In this document: positions 19,069 through 28,266 of the stretch, in pieces | Layout of the letters: each line of letters starts with the position of its first letter | How positions within the stretch are numbered: the stretch's first letter is position 1 | NCBI GenBank assembly: GCA_017744285.1 | Contig: JAGIBP010000006.1 | Span: 61,057 to 125,056, forward strand | DNA length: 64,000 nt | From: Variovorax sp. | GTDB lineage: Bacteria; Pseudomonadota; Gammaproteobacteria; Burkholderiales; Burkholderiaceae_C | Reading direction: 5' to 3' | Program-made: the position numbers and the translations under genes | Notes under the pieces: model-generated | Told to the model about the DNA's origin: nothing | Seen by the model: the letters and a program-made list of their open reading frames with translations, nothing else | The model's database searches: none

Positions 19069-20013
19069 TCAGCGGGCGCCCTGCCAGCCTTGGCGGATGG
19101 CTTCCACGAAGCGCTTGAGCTTCGGCGAGTGAAGGCGTGCGTACGGATAGATGAGGTAGCAGGGCAGCGGCGAAGCCTGCCATTCGGGCACCAACTGGAC
19201 CAGCCGCCCGGCATCGATGTCCTCGCGCAGGACCCAGGTCGAGCCGACGCAGGCGCCGAGCCCCAGGGTCGCGGCGCTGCGCAGCGCATAGAGGCTGTCG
19301 GTGCTGATGCGCGGCTGCATCGGGATGCGGCACTGCTCGCCGTCGCGCACGCGCGTCAGGGTGAGCTCGTTGCGGTAGTAGGTGCGAAGCGCGAGCCATG
19401 GCAGGCTTGCCAGTTCCGACGCATGCCGCGGCGGCCGTTTGCCCCTCGGCAGGACGGAGGGCGCGGCGGCCACGATGCGCGGGACTTCCGCGAGCCGGAT
19501 CGCGACCACGCCGGGGTCGTCGACCTCGCCGACGCGGATCGCGCAGTCCACGCCATCGGCGATGAAGTCGGGCTGCTTGTCGTTCAGCAGCCAGTCGACG
19601 CTCACGCGCGGGTACTGCCGCACATAGTCCGCCAGAGGCTTCACGAGCAGCGCCTGGCCGAAGGCATGCGGCACCATGACGCGCAGGGTGCCCTCGGGCT
19701 CGCCGTCGCCGCGCATGTCGGCCTCGAAGGCTTGCCAATCGGCGATCAGCTCCCTGGCGCGGGCGAAGCAGCGCTCGCCGTCCTCGGTGAGCTTCAGCGC
19801 ATGCGTGGAGCGCCGCAGCAGGCGGATGCCCAACTGCTTCTCGAGTGCCTGCAGGCGCCGGCTGACGGTGGGTTGCGTGGTGTGCAACTGCGTCGCGGCA
19901 CCCGACAGGCTGCCGGCCTCGACGATCCGCACGAAGGTGTTCATCAGTTCGATGCGGTCGGCCGGGGCGGAAGGCGAGGTGGCGGAGCGGGCGGTCGGCA
20001 TGTGGACGTCCAT
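19069..20013 (-). CDS. LysR family transcriptional regulator
   Basis: LysR-type regulator of 314 residues. The helix-turn-helix (ELMNTFVRIVEAGSLSGAAT, TQPTVSRRLQALEKQLGIRL) begins about 22 residues in. A substrate-binding domain follows, of the CrgA/DsdC-like subgroup (DVDCAIRVGEV-type motif, YLIYPYARLHSPKLKRFVEAI at the end). It is divergent from the MFS transporter at 20124 and probably controls it. A 17-bp palindrome lies 11 bases upstream of the start codon. Later ATGs at 20001 and near the HTH are alternative starts. Confidence 0.92.
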   Translation of the reverse strand: MDVHMPTARSATSPSAPADRIELMNTFVRIVEAGSLSGAATQLHTTQPTVSRRLQALEKQLGIRLLRRSTHALKLTEDGERCFARARELIADWQAFEADMRGDGEPEGTLRVMVPHAFGQALLVKPLADYVRQYPRVSVDWLLNDKQPDFIADGVDCAIRVGEVDDPGVVAIRLAEVPRIVAAAPSVLPRGKRPPRHASELASLPWLALRTYYRNELTLTRVRDGEQCRIPMQPRISTDSLYALRSAATLGLGACVGSTWVLREDIDAGRLVQLVPEWQASPLPCYLIYPYARLHSPKLKRFVEAIRQGWQGAR

Positions 20014-20023
20014 GGCGCTTGGT

Positions 20024-20040
20024 TATACGCCGATCGTATA
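20024..20040. promoter_or_regulatory. Predicted LysR binding site (T-N11-A palindrome)
   Basis: TATACG-N5-CGTATA is a perfect 17-bp inverted repeat containing a T-N11-A core (20026-20038). It sits in the 110-bp gap between the divergent LysR and MFS genes, close to the LysR start. The form and position are those of a LysR recognition/autoregulatory site. Confidence 0.65.
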
Positions 20041-20123
20041 TCCGTCTTTCGCGCGACGCCACTACCCCTGGGAGGCCACTGGGCTCACACTGCCGACTCG
20101 CTCCAATAACAAGGGTTTTCACC

Positions 20124-21371
20124 ATGTCTTCCATTCATTCGACGCATGACGGACGCGCCCCCGCCGCCGTGGCGCGCAACGGCCTGCCGCCCTCGCTGGT
20201 GCTGCTGCTCGCCACCAGTGCGGGCCTGTCCGTCGCCTCGCTCTATTACGCGCAGCCCATGCTCGGCATCCTGGGCGAGGACTTCGGCGCTTCGCCCCGC
20301 ACAGTCGGCCTCGTGCCGACGCTCACGCAACTGGGCTATGCGCTCGGCATCCTGCTGCTGGCGCCGCTTGGCGACCGCTTCGACCGGCGCCGCATCATCG
20401 TGGCCAAGGCGGCGCTGCTGTGCGCCGCGTTGCTGACGGCCGCGGCGGCGCCCGGCATGGGGCTGCTGCTCGCGGCCAGCCTGGCGATCGGTCTGGCCGC
20501 GACCATGGCCCAGGACATCGTGCCGGCCGCGGCCACGCTCGCGCCCGAGGCGCACCGGGGCAACGCCGTCGGAAAGGTGATGACCGGCCTGCTGCTCGGC
20601 ATCCTGCTGTCGCGGGTGCTCAGTGGCTTCGTCGCCGAGCATTTCGGCTGGCGCGCGATGTTCCTGATGGCGGCCGCGAGTCTTGCGCTGACCGGTGCGG
20701 CCGCGTGGCGCGGACTGCCGCGCTTTCGCGCGACCACGCAGCTTGCCTATGGCGCCCTCCTGTCATCGCTCGCAACGCTGTGGCGCACGCATGCGGCACT
20801 GCGCCGGGCCACGCTCGCGCAGGGGCTGCTGTCGATCGGATTCAGCGCCTTCTGGTCCACGCTCGCGGTCATGCTGCATGGCGCGCCTTTCCACCTCGGC
20901 AGTGGCGCGGCCGGCGCGTTCGGGCTGGCGGGCGCGGCCGGCGCCCTCGCGGCGCCGCTGGCCGGCCGGCTGGCGGATCGTCGCGGTCCCGAGTCGGTGA
21001 CACGCGCCGGGATCGCGCTCGCGGCCATCTGCTTTGCGGCGCTGGCGCTCGCGCCGCTGCTCGACGTGCAGGCGCAACTGGCGCTGCTGGCGGCAAGCGC
21101 CATCGGGTTCGACCTCGGCTTCCAGGGCACGCTCATCGCGCACCAGACCATCGTCTACGGCATCGAGCCGGGCGCGCGCAGCCGGCTCAATGCGGTGCTC
21201 TTCACGGGCATGTTCATCGGCATGTCCGCGGGATCGGCGCTCGGCGCGCTCGTGTTCGCGCAGTGGGGCTGGATGGCGCTGGTGGCGCTCGCGACGGTGA
21301 CGTCGGTACTGGCACTGGGGGTGCGCCTGGCGACGCCGCGCGGCTCCGAGTCTGTTACATCAATGGATTGA
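20124..21371 (+). CDS. MFS transporter (drug/solute efflux type)
   Basis: Major facilitator of 415 residues with about twelve membrane segments. The start LLLATSAGLSVASLYYAQPM and the loop 2-3 motif LAPLGDRFDRRRIIV identify the DHA1-like group often annotated as YgaY/NepI-like. The ATG is preceded by AAGGGTTTTCACC. It is divergent from a LysR gene, the usual arrangement for inducible efflux. The substrate is not predictable. Other in-frame starts exist upstream but run into the operator region. Confidence 0.9.
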   Translation: MSSIHSTHDGRAPAAVARNGLPPSLVLLLATSAGLSVASLYYAQPMLGILGEDFGASPRTVGLVPTLTQLGYALGILLLAPLGDRFDRRRIIVAKAALLCAALLTAAAAPGMGLLLAASLAIGLAATMAQDIVPAAATLAPEAHRGNAVGKVMTGLLLGILLSRVLSGFVAEHFGWRAMFLMAAASLALTGAAAWRGLPRFRATTQLAYGALLSSLATLWRTHAALRRATLAQGLLSIGFSAFWSTLAVMLHGAPFHLGSGAAGAFGLAGAAGALAAPLAGRLADRRGPESVTRAGIALAAICFAALALAPLLDVQAQLALLAASAIGFDLGFQGTLIAHQTIVYGIEPGARSRLNAVLFTGMFIGMSAGSALGALVFAQWGWMALVALATVTSVLALGVRLATPRGSESVTSMD

Positions 21372-21553
21372 ATACGACTGACAACGGGTGACGGAGTGCG
21401 CATCGGGCGTACTCGGCCACTCGAAAGAAAGTGACGGCAACGGAACTTGAGAAGGAAAACTCTTGTTTCACTTGTTAAATTCAGTCGATTCGCGAGGAAT
21501 GGAATGAATTCGCTCCTCATGGGCAATCTGCATTCTTGAAGAGGAGCAATCGG
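21372..21553. other. Intergenic leader before the second autotransporter
   Basis: This 182-bp stretch is less GC-rich than its surroundings and carries no convincing gene. It contains AT-rich blocks (TTGTTTCACTTGTTAAATTC near 21463) that could hold the autotransporter's promoter. I could not identify a reliable -35/-10 pair. Confidence 0.4.
21541..21546 (+). promoter_or_regulatory. Ribosome-binding site fixing the GTG start of the autotransporter
   Basis: GAGGAG lies seven bases before GTG at 21554. That start gives MNRSYRTVWK, the canonical ESPR opening, whereas the longer TTG frame at 21536 would put this site inside the coding region. Confidence 0.75.
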
Positions 21554-24208
21554 GTGAATCGCAGTTACAGAACGGTGTGGAAGGCGGCGCTGGACGCCTG
21601 TGTGGCGGCGGCGGAGAACGTGGGCGCACCGCGTGGCAGGGCGCGCGGCTCTCGTGGCGCCAACGAGGCGGGCGCGGCACTGGCCTTGGCCACGCTGGCG
21701 GTGAGCGGCGCCGCGCAGGCGGCCACGTTCACGGCAAGCAACGAGGCGGAGTTGATCACCGCGATCAACGCGGCGAATGCGAGCACGGACCCGAGTTCCA
21801 CGATCACGCTGAGCGCAGCGATCACGGTCAGTTCGGCGGTGCCAGCCCTTCATGGGAACGTCACCCTCACCACGAACGCAAACCTCGCGACCACAATCGG
21901 ATCCGCTGTGGGGGCGTCGTTGGATTTGCAGGCAGGCGCGCACTACGTGGGCAACGGCCTGCTCGGCCGCGTGCTGGTCGGCAACACGATCAACACGACA
22001 GGCACGCTGACGATGCAGGGCAGGGGCACCACGCTCAGCACCATCTCGCTGCGGGGCCAGTCGGGGCAATCCAGCATCAGCGTCCTGGACGGCGCAGTCC
22101 TCACGATCACCTCGGGCACCGGCAGCGGCGTGTATCTGGGTGGCACATCGGCGGGAAACAACGGAGGAGGCACCGCCAAGGTGGTCGTCAGCGGCGAGGG
22201 CTCGGCGATCAACACGACTCAATATCTCCAGCAGGCCGGCACGCTCGAGATTTCCGATCGTGGCTCGGTGCAGGCGAGTTCGGCGTTCTACCTGGGCGCG
22301 ATGACTGGCAGGCTCACCGGCCTCGTGACGGGCGCCGGTTCCACCCTGGCGACGGGCGCAACGCTGGCCCTGGGTGCGAACGGATCGGCGACGCTGACCG
22401 TGGCGGACGGCGGGACGATCTCGGCCGGCCAGCTTGTCACGCTGGCCGGGGCCCTCGGCACCGGCACCGGCAGCGGCAGCGCAACCTTGAACATCGGCGC
22501 CCCCGTGGGCGACGCGCCGGTCGCACCGGGCACGGTGATCGCTACCGCCATCCAAGGGGGCGCGGGCACGGCGGTGGTGAACTTCAACCATGACGCGAGC
22601 GCCTACGACTTCTCGGTGCCGATCACGGCCAACGTGAACGTGAACCAGGTCGGTAGCGGCACCACGACGTTCACCGTCGCCAACACCTACACCGGTGCGA
22701 CGAACGTCACGGCCGGCTCGCTGCGCGCGGGCGCGGCCAACGTGTTCAGCCCGGCCTCGGCGCATGCGGTCGCTGCCGGCGGCACGCTGGACCTGGCCGG
22801 CTTCAACCAGACCCTTTCGTCGTTGCGCAACGCCGGCATCGTCTCGCTGCCGGGCAGCACGCCGGGCAACACACTCACTGTCGCGGGCCCCTACGTGGGC
22901 GACGGTGGCACGCTGCGGGTCAGCATCCACTCGGGCGTGAGCGACAGGCTCGTGCTGAGCGGCGCCACCGCGATCGCCAGCGGCACGACCCGCGTGCAAG
23001 TCACCAATCCGGGTGCGCTGGGGGCGCTCACCACCGGCGACGGCATCGAAGTCATCAGTGCCCTCAACGGTGCGACCACCACCGCGCAGACGACCCGGAG
23101 CGCCTTCGCGCTGGCGGGCGGCCACATCGACGCCGGCGCGTACGAATACCGCCTGTATGCGGCCGATGCGAGTGGCGCGGGCGAGAACTGGTATCTGCGC
23201 TCCTCTGCGATTCCGACGGCCGCCAGTCCGGCGGGCACGGTGCCCGCTCCCACCTACCGCACCGAGGTGCCGCTGTATGCGGTGCTGCCCGAGCAGTTCC
23301 GCGAACTGGACATCGCGATGCTGGGCAACCTGCACCAGCGCGCGGGAGACGAGCGCGCCGCCGCCGGTGACGCCTCGGGCGAACGCCAGGCATGGGGCCG
23401 CATCGTCAGCGTGGACCGCGACATTGCCCAGCAAGGCACGGTGAGCCCGAGCAGCAGCGGGCGGCTCACCGGCTTCCAGGCCGGCACCGACCTGTGGGCC
23501 AACGCGAGCTGGCGCGCGGGCCTGTATGCGGGCCAGCTCGAAGGCGACATGGACGTGAGCGGCTTCGCGCGCGGCGTGGTGAACTACGCGGCCGGCCGCA
23601 ACAACCTGCGCAGCCAGTATCTCGGCGCCTATGCGACCTGGAGCCGCGACGGCAGCCTGTATATCGATGGCGTGCTGCAGGCCGGCCGCCACCGCTACAC
23701 CGCCTATCCGTCGCTCGGCCCGTCGAGCTCGGGAAAGGGCGACAGCCTGGTGGCGTCGCTCGAGGTGGGCCAGGGCTTTGCGCTCGCGCCGGGCTGGGTG
23801 ATCGAGCCGCAGGTGCAGATCGCCTACCAGCACCTGAGCCTGGATGACACCGCCGTCAGCGGTGCCACCATCCATCAGGAGGTCGACGGCGGCTGGATCG
23901 CGCGCGCGGGCGTGCGGGTCAAGGGCGCGTTCGACGCGGGTCCGGGCACGCTGCAGCCCTATGCGCGCCTGAACCTCTACAAGCGCAGCAGCGGCACCGA
24001 CATCACGCGCTTCATCAGCGCTGCCGCCGTCACCGACATCGCCACCCGAACCGGCGGCAGCAGCAGCGAGCTGGCCGTGGGAGCCACCTGGCACTTGAAC
24101 AAGTCCACCAGCCTCTACACCGAAGTGGGCCGGCTGTGGGACCTGGGCGGCGATGCGCGCACCGGAAGCGGCATCAATGGCAGCGCGGGCGTGAAGGTGC
24201 TCTGGTAA
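21554..24208 (+). CDS. Autotransporter (type Va) with beta-strand repeat passenger
   Basis: Surface protein of 884 residues from a GTG start. The ESPR (MNRSYRTVWKAALDACVAAA) is followed by a charged linker and the hydrophobic signal ALALATLAVSGAAQA. The passenger starts ATFTASNEAELITAINAANA and is a low-complexity Thr/Gly/Ala beta-helix with a PATR-like stretch (TFTVANTYTGATNVTAGSL). The C-terminal barrel occupies roughly residues 600-884 (YRTEVPLYAVLPEQFRELDI to SAGVKVLW). The barrel is very close to that of the minus-strand autotransporter at 14983-18975, so the two are paralogues. I see no protease triad or RGD motif. Confidence 0.9.
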   Translation: MNRSYRTVWKAALDACVAAAENVGAPRGRARGSRGANEAGAALALATLAVSGAAQAATFTASNEAELITAINAANASTDPSSTITLSAAITVSSAVPALHGNVTLTTNANLATTIGSAVGASLDLQAGAHYVGNGLLGRVLVGNTINTTGTLTMQGRGTTLSTISLRGQSGQSSISVLDGAVLTITSGTGSGVYLGGTSAGNNGGGTAKVVVSGEGSAINTTQYLQQAGTLEISDRGSVQASSAFYLGAMTGRLTGLVTGAGSTLATGATLALGANGSATLTVADGGTISAGQLVTLAGALGTGTGSGSATLNIGAPVGDAPVAPGTVIATAIQGGAGTAVVNFNHDASAYDFSVPITANVNVNQVGSGTTTFTVANTYTGATNVTAGSLRAGAANVFSPASAHAVAAGGTLDLAGFNQTLSSLRNAGIVSLPGSTPGNTLTVAGPYVGDGGTLRVSIHSGVSDRLVLSGATAIASGTTRVQVTNPGALGALTTGDGIEVISALNGATTTAQTTRSAFALAGGHIDAGAYEYRLYAADASGAGENWYLRSSAIPTAASPAGTVPAPTYRTEVPLYAVLPEQFRELDIAMLGNLHQRAGDERAAAGDASGERQAWGRIVSVDRDIAQQGTVSPSSSGRLTGFQAGTDLWANASWRAGLYAGQLEGDMDVSGFARGVVNYAAGRNNLRSQYLGAYATWSRDGSLYIDGVLQAGRHRYTAYPSLGPSSSGKGDSLVASLEVGQGFALAPGWVIEPQVQIAYQHLSLDDTAVSGATIHQEVDGGWIARAGVRVKGAFDAGPGTLQPYARLNLYKRSSGTDITRFISAAAVTDIATRTGGSSSELAVGATWHLNKSTSLYTEVGRLWDLGGDARTGSGINGSAGVKVLW

Positions 24209-24346
24209 CGGCCACACAGGGCGCTCAGCGCTTCGCGGCGTTGACCGCCTGAGGAACGATCTGCTCCTGGCGTGCCACGGATCCGCGCAGCCGTCGACGA
24301 AGCGCGCGGACCGGCAACCCTCGCCTCGATTCAGCGAACAGGGCCG
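24209..24346. other. Intergenic region after the autotransporter
   Basis: This is 138 bases between convergent genes. A minus-strand open frame passes through it but shows no recognisable protein features. I see no clear terminator; the GC-rich GGGCGCTCAGCGCTTCGCGG just after the stop could form a weak hairpin. Confidence 0.35.
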
Positions 24347-24757
24347 CTAGGCGCCGGAACGTGGACGCGCTGCGTGGGCCTCGCAGAACGAGCTCAGCGC
24401 GTTCAACAGCTCGGAGGCTTGCCGTCGCAGGGGCTCCCAGGCCGCATCGCGCATCGCCTCGAGATTGGCTGGCCGGCCCTGCGCCGCCGCGAGGCATTCC
24501 TGCGGAACGCCATCGAGCGCCGCGACCAACTGGCCGATGGCGTCGCATTGACTCGAACTCAACGCGGGCCAGCCGACCAGGTAGCGTCCCATGGACACGT
24601 CGTGCTTGAGTTCCCGGCCGACGTTGTGGTCGCCCATCGCTTCGCACTGGGCCTCGGCGTCCGCCGCAAGCGTCTCCAGGGCCTGGACAAAGTACGAGCA
24701 GGCGTTGCGAAGGGCGTCTTCGCGTTGCGATGTCCCGGGAGTCTCTGCTGGCTGCAT
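24347..24757 (-). CDS. Hypothetical protein, helical, 136 residues
   Basis: I do not recognise this protein. From ATG at 24757 it is a soluble, probably all-helical protein, rich in Ala, Leu and Glu, with no signal peptide or membrane segment. Notable stretches are YFVQALETLAADAEAQCEAM and a Trp-containing centre, SMGRYLVGWPALSS. It starts 13 bases after the stop of the minus-strand gene 24771-25028, so the two probably form a small operon. The preceding 95 residues of the open frame are low-complexity shadow sequence, which is why the internal ATG was chosen. Confidence 0.6.
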   Translation of the reverse strand: MQPAETPGTSQREDALRNACSYFVQALETLAADAEAQCEAMGDHNVGRELKHDVSMGRYLVGWPALSSSQCDAIGQLVAALDGVPQECLAAAQGRPANLEAMRDAAWEPLRRQASELLNALSSFCEAHAARPRSGA

Positions 24758-24770
24758 GATCCCGCGCCGC

Positions 24771-25028
24771 CTATTGGGCCGTGGGCCAGAACGGCCACAG
24801 CCTGCCGAGCAAGCGGGCCGGGCGCAGCTGCGCGATATCGTCGGCCGCGAAGGGGAGCGCCCCCTCGAAGTTCGGGTCGCTCTCCCGGCCCGTGATGTAT
24901 CGGCCGCCTCGAACGGCGAGCTTCGAGAACAGCCTGCCGTCCTTGAGCCGGACATCGACGAGCTGGAAGTCGCGCATGCGCTCGCGGCCGGCGCTGGCGA
25001 CGAGACCGGCGGGGATCTCGATGCGCAT
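24771..25028 (-). CDS. Hypothetical protein, 85 residues
   Basis: I do not recognise this protein. From ATG at 25028 it reads MRIEIPAGLVASAGRERM and continues with DFQLVDVRLKDGRLFSKLAV and a C-terminal LRPARLLGRLWPFWP. It is probably a small beta-rich cytoplasmic protein. The open frame extends to 25247 without a clear ribosome-binding site, so a longer form of up to 158 residues cannot be excluded. It is co-directional with, and 13 bases upstream of, the 136-residue gene, which suggests joint function. Confidence 0.55.
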   Translation of the reverse strand: MRIEIPAGLVASAGRERMRDFQLVDVRLKDGRLFSKLAVRGGRYITGRESDPNFEGALPFAADDIAQLRPARLLGRLWPFWPTAQ

Positions 25029-25263
25029 GGCGCCGTCGGCAACGGACCTGGGCGGCACGACCGGCAACGAGGGCGGCTCGGCAGAGGCCCAGGGGATGAC
25101 TGGCGGGCGCTCGGTCTGCCAGGCGAGTGGCTCGACGCTCAAACGCGCTCCTGATGAACTGACTTCGACGGCATGGGAACTGCACCCCCGCGAGATGCGA
25201 GCGGGCGTTCGAATTATCCGGACATCGGTCGATTCAAAACTGAGCAAACCTGAGCAGGCGCGC

Positions 25264-27318
25264 CTACGTGCCAGGGCGACAGGGCAGGCTGAAGCGGAAC
25301 GTCACCGGCTCGTGCCCGCCCGTGCGCACCAGGGTGACGGAGCCGTTCAGTCGCGCGGCGATCTGGCGCACCAGATACAGGCCCAGGCCCGCGCCGGCCC
25401 GGGACTGCGCGTTCTGCCCGCGGTAGTACTTCTGGAACAAGCGTTCGCGCTCCCGCTCCGGGATGAGAACGCCGGGGTTCGAGACGTCGATGCGTATCGC
25501 GCCGCCTTCGATCCGCGCGACCACGTCGACGTGCTCGCCCGCCGGCGCGTGACGATCCGCATTGGCCAGCAGATTGCGCAGGGCGATGTGCAGCAGGCCG
25601 GCATCGCCGCGCACCGTGGCGCCATGCGGCTCGACGATGCAGCGCACGCGCCCGGGCGCGAAGGCCTGCGCCAGTTCGCCCAGCATGGCTTGCAGGTTGC
25701 AGGGCTCGTGCTCGCGCTCGGTCCGGGGCTCGCGGATGCGGTCTTCGGTCAGGTACTCGTCCACCAGCGCCAGGAGGCGCAGCGAGGCGTCCCGGATGTT
25801 GCGGCAGCGTGCCTGGTTCTTTTCGACCGGCGCCCTGTCCAGGCTGCGGCCCAGCTGCTGTGCGGACGTGCCGATGATTGCCAGCGGCGTGCGGAATTCG
25901 TGCGACACCATCGCCACGAACTCGCGTTGCTCGGCCATGACCTCGCGCTCGGCTTCCAGCGCCTGGCGCAACTCGTCCTCGACCTGCTCGCGGCGCCGTA
26001 TCTCGCGCGACAGGTCGACCGTGCGCTCCGCCACGTCGCGCTCGAGCCGCACGTTGTGCTGCCGGGCCAGGTCGGCCGCGAGATGGGCCTGCTGCCGTTC
26101 CCGCTCGCGCCGGCGGCGCTCGTGCCGGCCGATGAGGACGAAGCTCAGCAGCAGCATGTGCACCATGGTGCCCAGCAGCGAGGCATGTTCGGTGAACTCG
26201 TTGATCGGCAGCAGGCGCAGGTTGCGCAGATAGCCGATGAGCACGCCCGCGTAGAACACGCCGAACACGGCAAGGAAGTAGCGGGCCGGCTGCCATCCCC
26301 GCCCGGTCAGAAACACGGCCAGCCCGGACAGGAGCGGAATCAACGCCAGCGCCGCCCATTGCACCGGCTGGACGCCGGCGCCATAGCGCCCCGACAGGAC
26401 CAGCAGCGCGCCGACGCCGGCGATCGCCCAGCCCCCGAGGATGAGGGCGCGCGTCGATCTCGGATAGCAGCGCTCGAGTTCGAGCTGGCGCAGCGCCACA
26501 GTCAAGGCGATCGCGAGGCTCGAGGCGAGGCCGACGCCCAGCAGGGAATCGCTCCACGCCACCGGCAGCCCGGTGAGCTGCTGCACCAGCCCCAGGGACA
26601 GCGCCTCGTTCGAAACGCAATTGGCGATGTAGGCGAGCAGCAGCCCGCTCATGGGCGCGCGCGTGCCCAGCCAGTAGATGGCATACAGGCCGATGAGCAG
26701 CAGGTAGAAGCCGGCATACACGCCGAACAGCAGGCCCTCGCGGCGCGAATGGTTGTCGAAGGCCGCACGCGGCCAGACCTCCAGCCGCGTCATCATGGCG
26801 TTCTTGCTTTGCAGGCGGACGAGCAGCACATGGCGTCCCTCGCGCGCGGGCGAGAACAGGAAGGCGGGGCTGCGGAAATCGACCGGCCATTCGCCGCGCG
26901 GCACGTCCTCGCCGCTGTGGCCCAGCTGGTCCCACGTTTCGCCGTCGTCCCGGCTGTACACCCGCACGTCGTCGAGCACCGCGTTGCCCAGCCGCAGCAC
27001 CCAGCCCTCCGGCCGCGCACGCGGAATGTCCAGCGTCAGACGCAGCCAGACCGTGACCGGCGTGTAGCCGGCACTCAGTCCGCCCGGCAAGGCCGTCCAG
27101 CCTGGGGACGCGTCCGCCCGGGCGGCATCGAGCGAAGCACCGGGGTCGTCCAGTCGTTCGATATACCCGGCGGTATCATGGCGGCCGGTATCGGCATCCA
27201 GGCGCAGCACCGCTGCGGCCGCGGGAAGGTTCAGGTTCAGCCCCAACAGGATGAGGGCCGCCAGCCAGACGCCGAGCCAGCGTTGAATCCGGCTGCGGCC
27301 ATTGTTTTGTTTCATCAA
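25264..27318 (-). CDS. Hybrid-free sensor histidine kinase with 7TMR-DISM input
   Basis: Inner-membrane sensor kinase of 684 residues. Order: signal/anchor (about 12-36), periplasmic 7TMR-DISM extracellular domain (about 40-185, PVTVWLRLTL), seven transmembrane helices (about 195-397), a basic coiled coil, HisKA with the phospho-acceptor His473 in VSHEFRTPLA, and an HATPase domain with N-box LRNLLANADRHA and G-box GAGLGLYLV. No receiver domain is present. The partner response regulator is encoded divergently, 68 bases away. The signal is unknown; 7TMR-DISM receptors are thought to sense small ligands at the periplasmic face. Confidence 0.93.
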   Translation of the reverse strand: MMKQNNGRSRIQRWLGVWLAALILLGLNLNLPAAAAVLRLDADTGRHDTAGYIERLDDPGASLDAARADASPGWTALPGGLSAGYTPVTVWLRLTLDIPRARPEGWVLRLGNAVLDDVRVYSRDDGETWDQLGHSGEDVPRGEWPVDFRSPAFLFSPAREGRHVLLVRLQSKNAMMTRLEVWPRAAFDNHSRREGLLFGVYAGFYLLLIGLYAIYWLGTRAPMSGLLLAYIANCVSNEALSLGLVQQLTGLPVAWSDSLLGVGLASSLAIALTVALRQLELERCYPRSTRALILGGWAIAGVGALLVLSGRYGAGVQPVQWAALALIPLLSGLAVFLTGRGWQPARYFLAVFGVFYAGVLIGYLRNLRLLPINEFTEHASLLGTMVHMLLLSFVLIGRHERRRRERERQQAHLAADLARQHNVRLERDVAERTVDLSREIRRREQVEDELRQALEAEREVMAEQREFVAMVSHEFRTPLAIIGTSAQQLGRSLDRAPVEKNQARCRNIRDASLRLLALVDEYLTEDRIREPRTEREHEPCNLQAMLGELAQAFAPGRVRCIVEPHGATVRGDAGLLHIALRNLLANADRHAPAGEHVDVVARIEGGAIRIDVSNPGVLIPERERERLFQKYYRGQNAQSRAGAGLGLYLVRQIAARLNGSVTLVRTGGHEPVTFRFSLPCRPGT

Positions 27319-27386
27319 GCGCGTTCGTCTCGTGCCGGTCTCGCGGCGGTGGTCGGCCTGCGCGCAGAGGGTGGGCGGAGAAGTTT

Positions 27387-28079
27387 ATGCTCGATGTGAT
27401 CCTGCTGGAGGACGAGCCGGTCCTGCGCCAGGAGCTCGAAGAATTCCTGCAAGAACTGGGCTATGCGGCGGTGAGTCTTGCCAGCATCGAGGAATTCGAG
27501 CGGCGCTTCGAGCCCGCCCGTCATCGGCTGGCGATCATCGACCTCGGCCTGCCCGACGGCTGCGGCCTCGAATTGATCCAGCGGCTGCGCGCGGCCGGCG
27601 ACCCGGTGGGCATCATCGTCTTCAGCGCGCGCAACACCGCGGCGGACCAGGTGCGCGGACTCGAACTGGGCGCGGACCACTACCTGGGCAAGGGCGCCGA
27701 CCTCGACGTGCTGGCGGCCACGCTGGCCGCCCTGGTGCGCCGGCTCCATCTGCGCCCCGGCGAAATCGCCGCGCCACAGTGGGTGCTGGACCTGGGCCCG
27801 CGCGTGCTGATCGTTCCCGGCGCACCGACCGTGCCCCTGTCGCAGCAGGATGGGGTCGTGCTGGACTGCCTCATGTCGCAGGCGGGCGCCACGGTGACGC
27901 GGCTGCAGATCATCGAAGCGCTGGGCGAAGAGTACCTGGACTATGACCAGCGCAAGCTCGACACGCAGATGTCGCGCCTGCGGCGGCGCATCGCCGCCAT
28001 CAGCGGCCAGGCGCTCCCGGTGAAGACCGCGCGCAACAGCGGGTTCTGCTTCTACGAGGCGGCGGAAGTGCGGCGCTGA
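27387..28079 (+). CDS. OmpR/PhoB-type response regulator
   Basis: DNA-binding response regulator of 230 residues. The receiver has acidic residues Glu8/Asp9, phospho-acceptor Asp52 (AIIDLGLPDG), a Ser at the switch position (VFSARN) and Lys102. The Lys is in GKGAD rather than the usual KPF, a modest deviation. The C-terminal winged helix spans about 130-225 (TRLQIIEALGEE, KLDTQMSRLRRRI). It starts after GGAGAA and is divergent from the sensor kinase. Its targets are unknown; no obvious repeated binding site was seen in the 68-bp gap. Confidence 0.92.
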   Translation: MLDVILLEDEPVLRQELEEFLQELGYAAVSLASIEEFERRFEPARHRLAIIDLGLPDGCGLELIQRLRAAGDPVGIIVFSARNTAADQVRGLELGADHYLGKGADLDVLAATLAALVRRLHLRPGEIAAPQWVLDLGPRVLIVPGAPTVPLSQQDGVVLDCLMSQAGATVTRLQIIEALGEEYLDYDQRKLDTQMSRLRRRIAAISGQALPVKTARNSGFCFYEAAEVRR

Positions 28080-28266
28080 GCCCCGGCCACGGCGCCTGCC
28101 GGGTGCCGGACGGGATCTTCCGCGCTTGCACCCGCGCGCACCTCGATGGAGCAACGGCGCCGGCATGCCCGAAGAGGGGCGGCCCCACGCATGAGCGCGC
28201 CGTGCGCCGCGCCGCCATGGTGCGCGGCGGGGCCTGGGAGGCCGTTGCGATCTGGCACCAAGATTG

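Noticed and set aside
21155..24217. 1020-codon minus-strand open frame opposite the second autotransporter
   Set aside because: It is a shadow frame caused by codon bias. The plus strand has an ESPR, signal peptide and barrel.
24225..24647. 140-codon minus-strand open frame overlapping the 136-residue gene
   Set aside because: Arg-rich translation without features, overlapping a better-looking frame with a sensible start and neighbour spacing.
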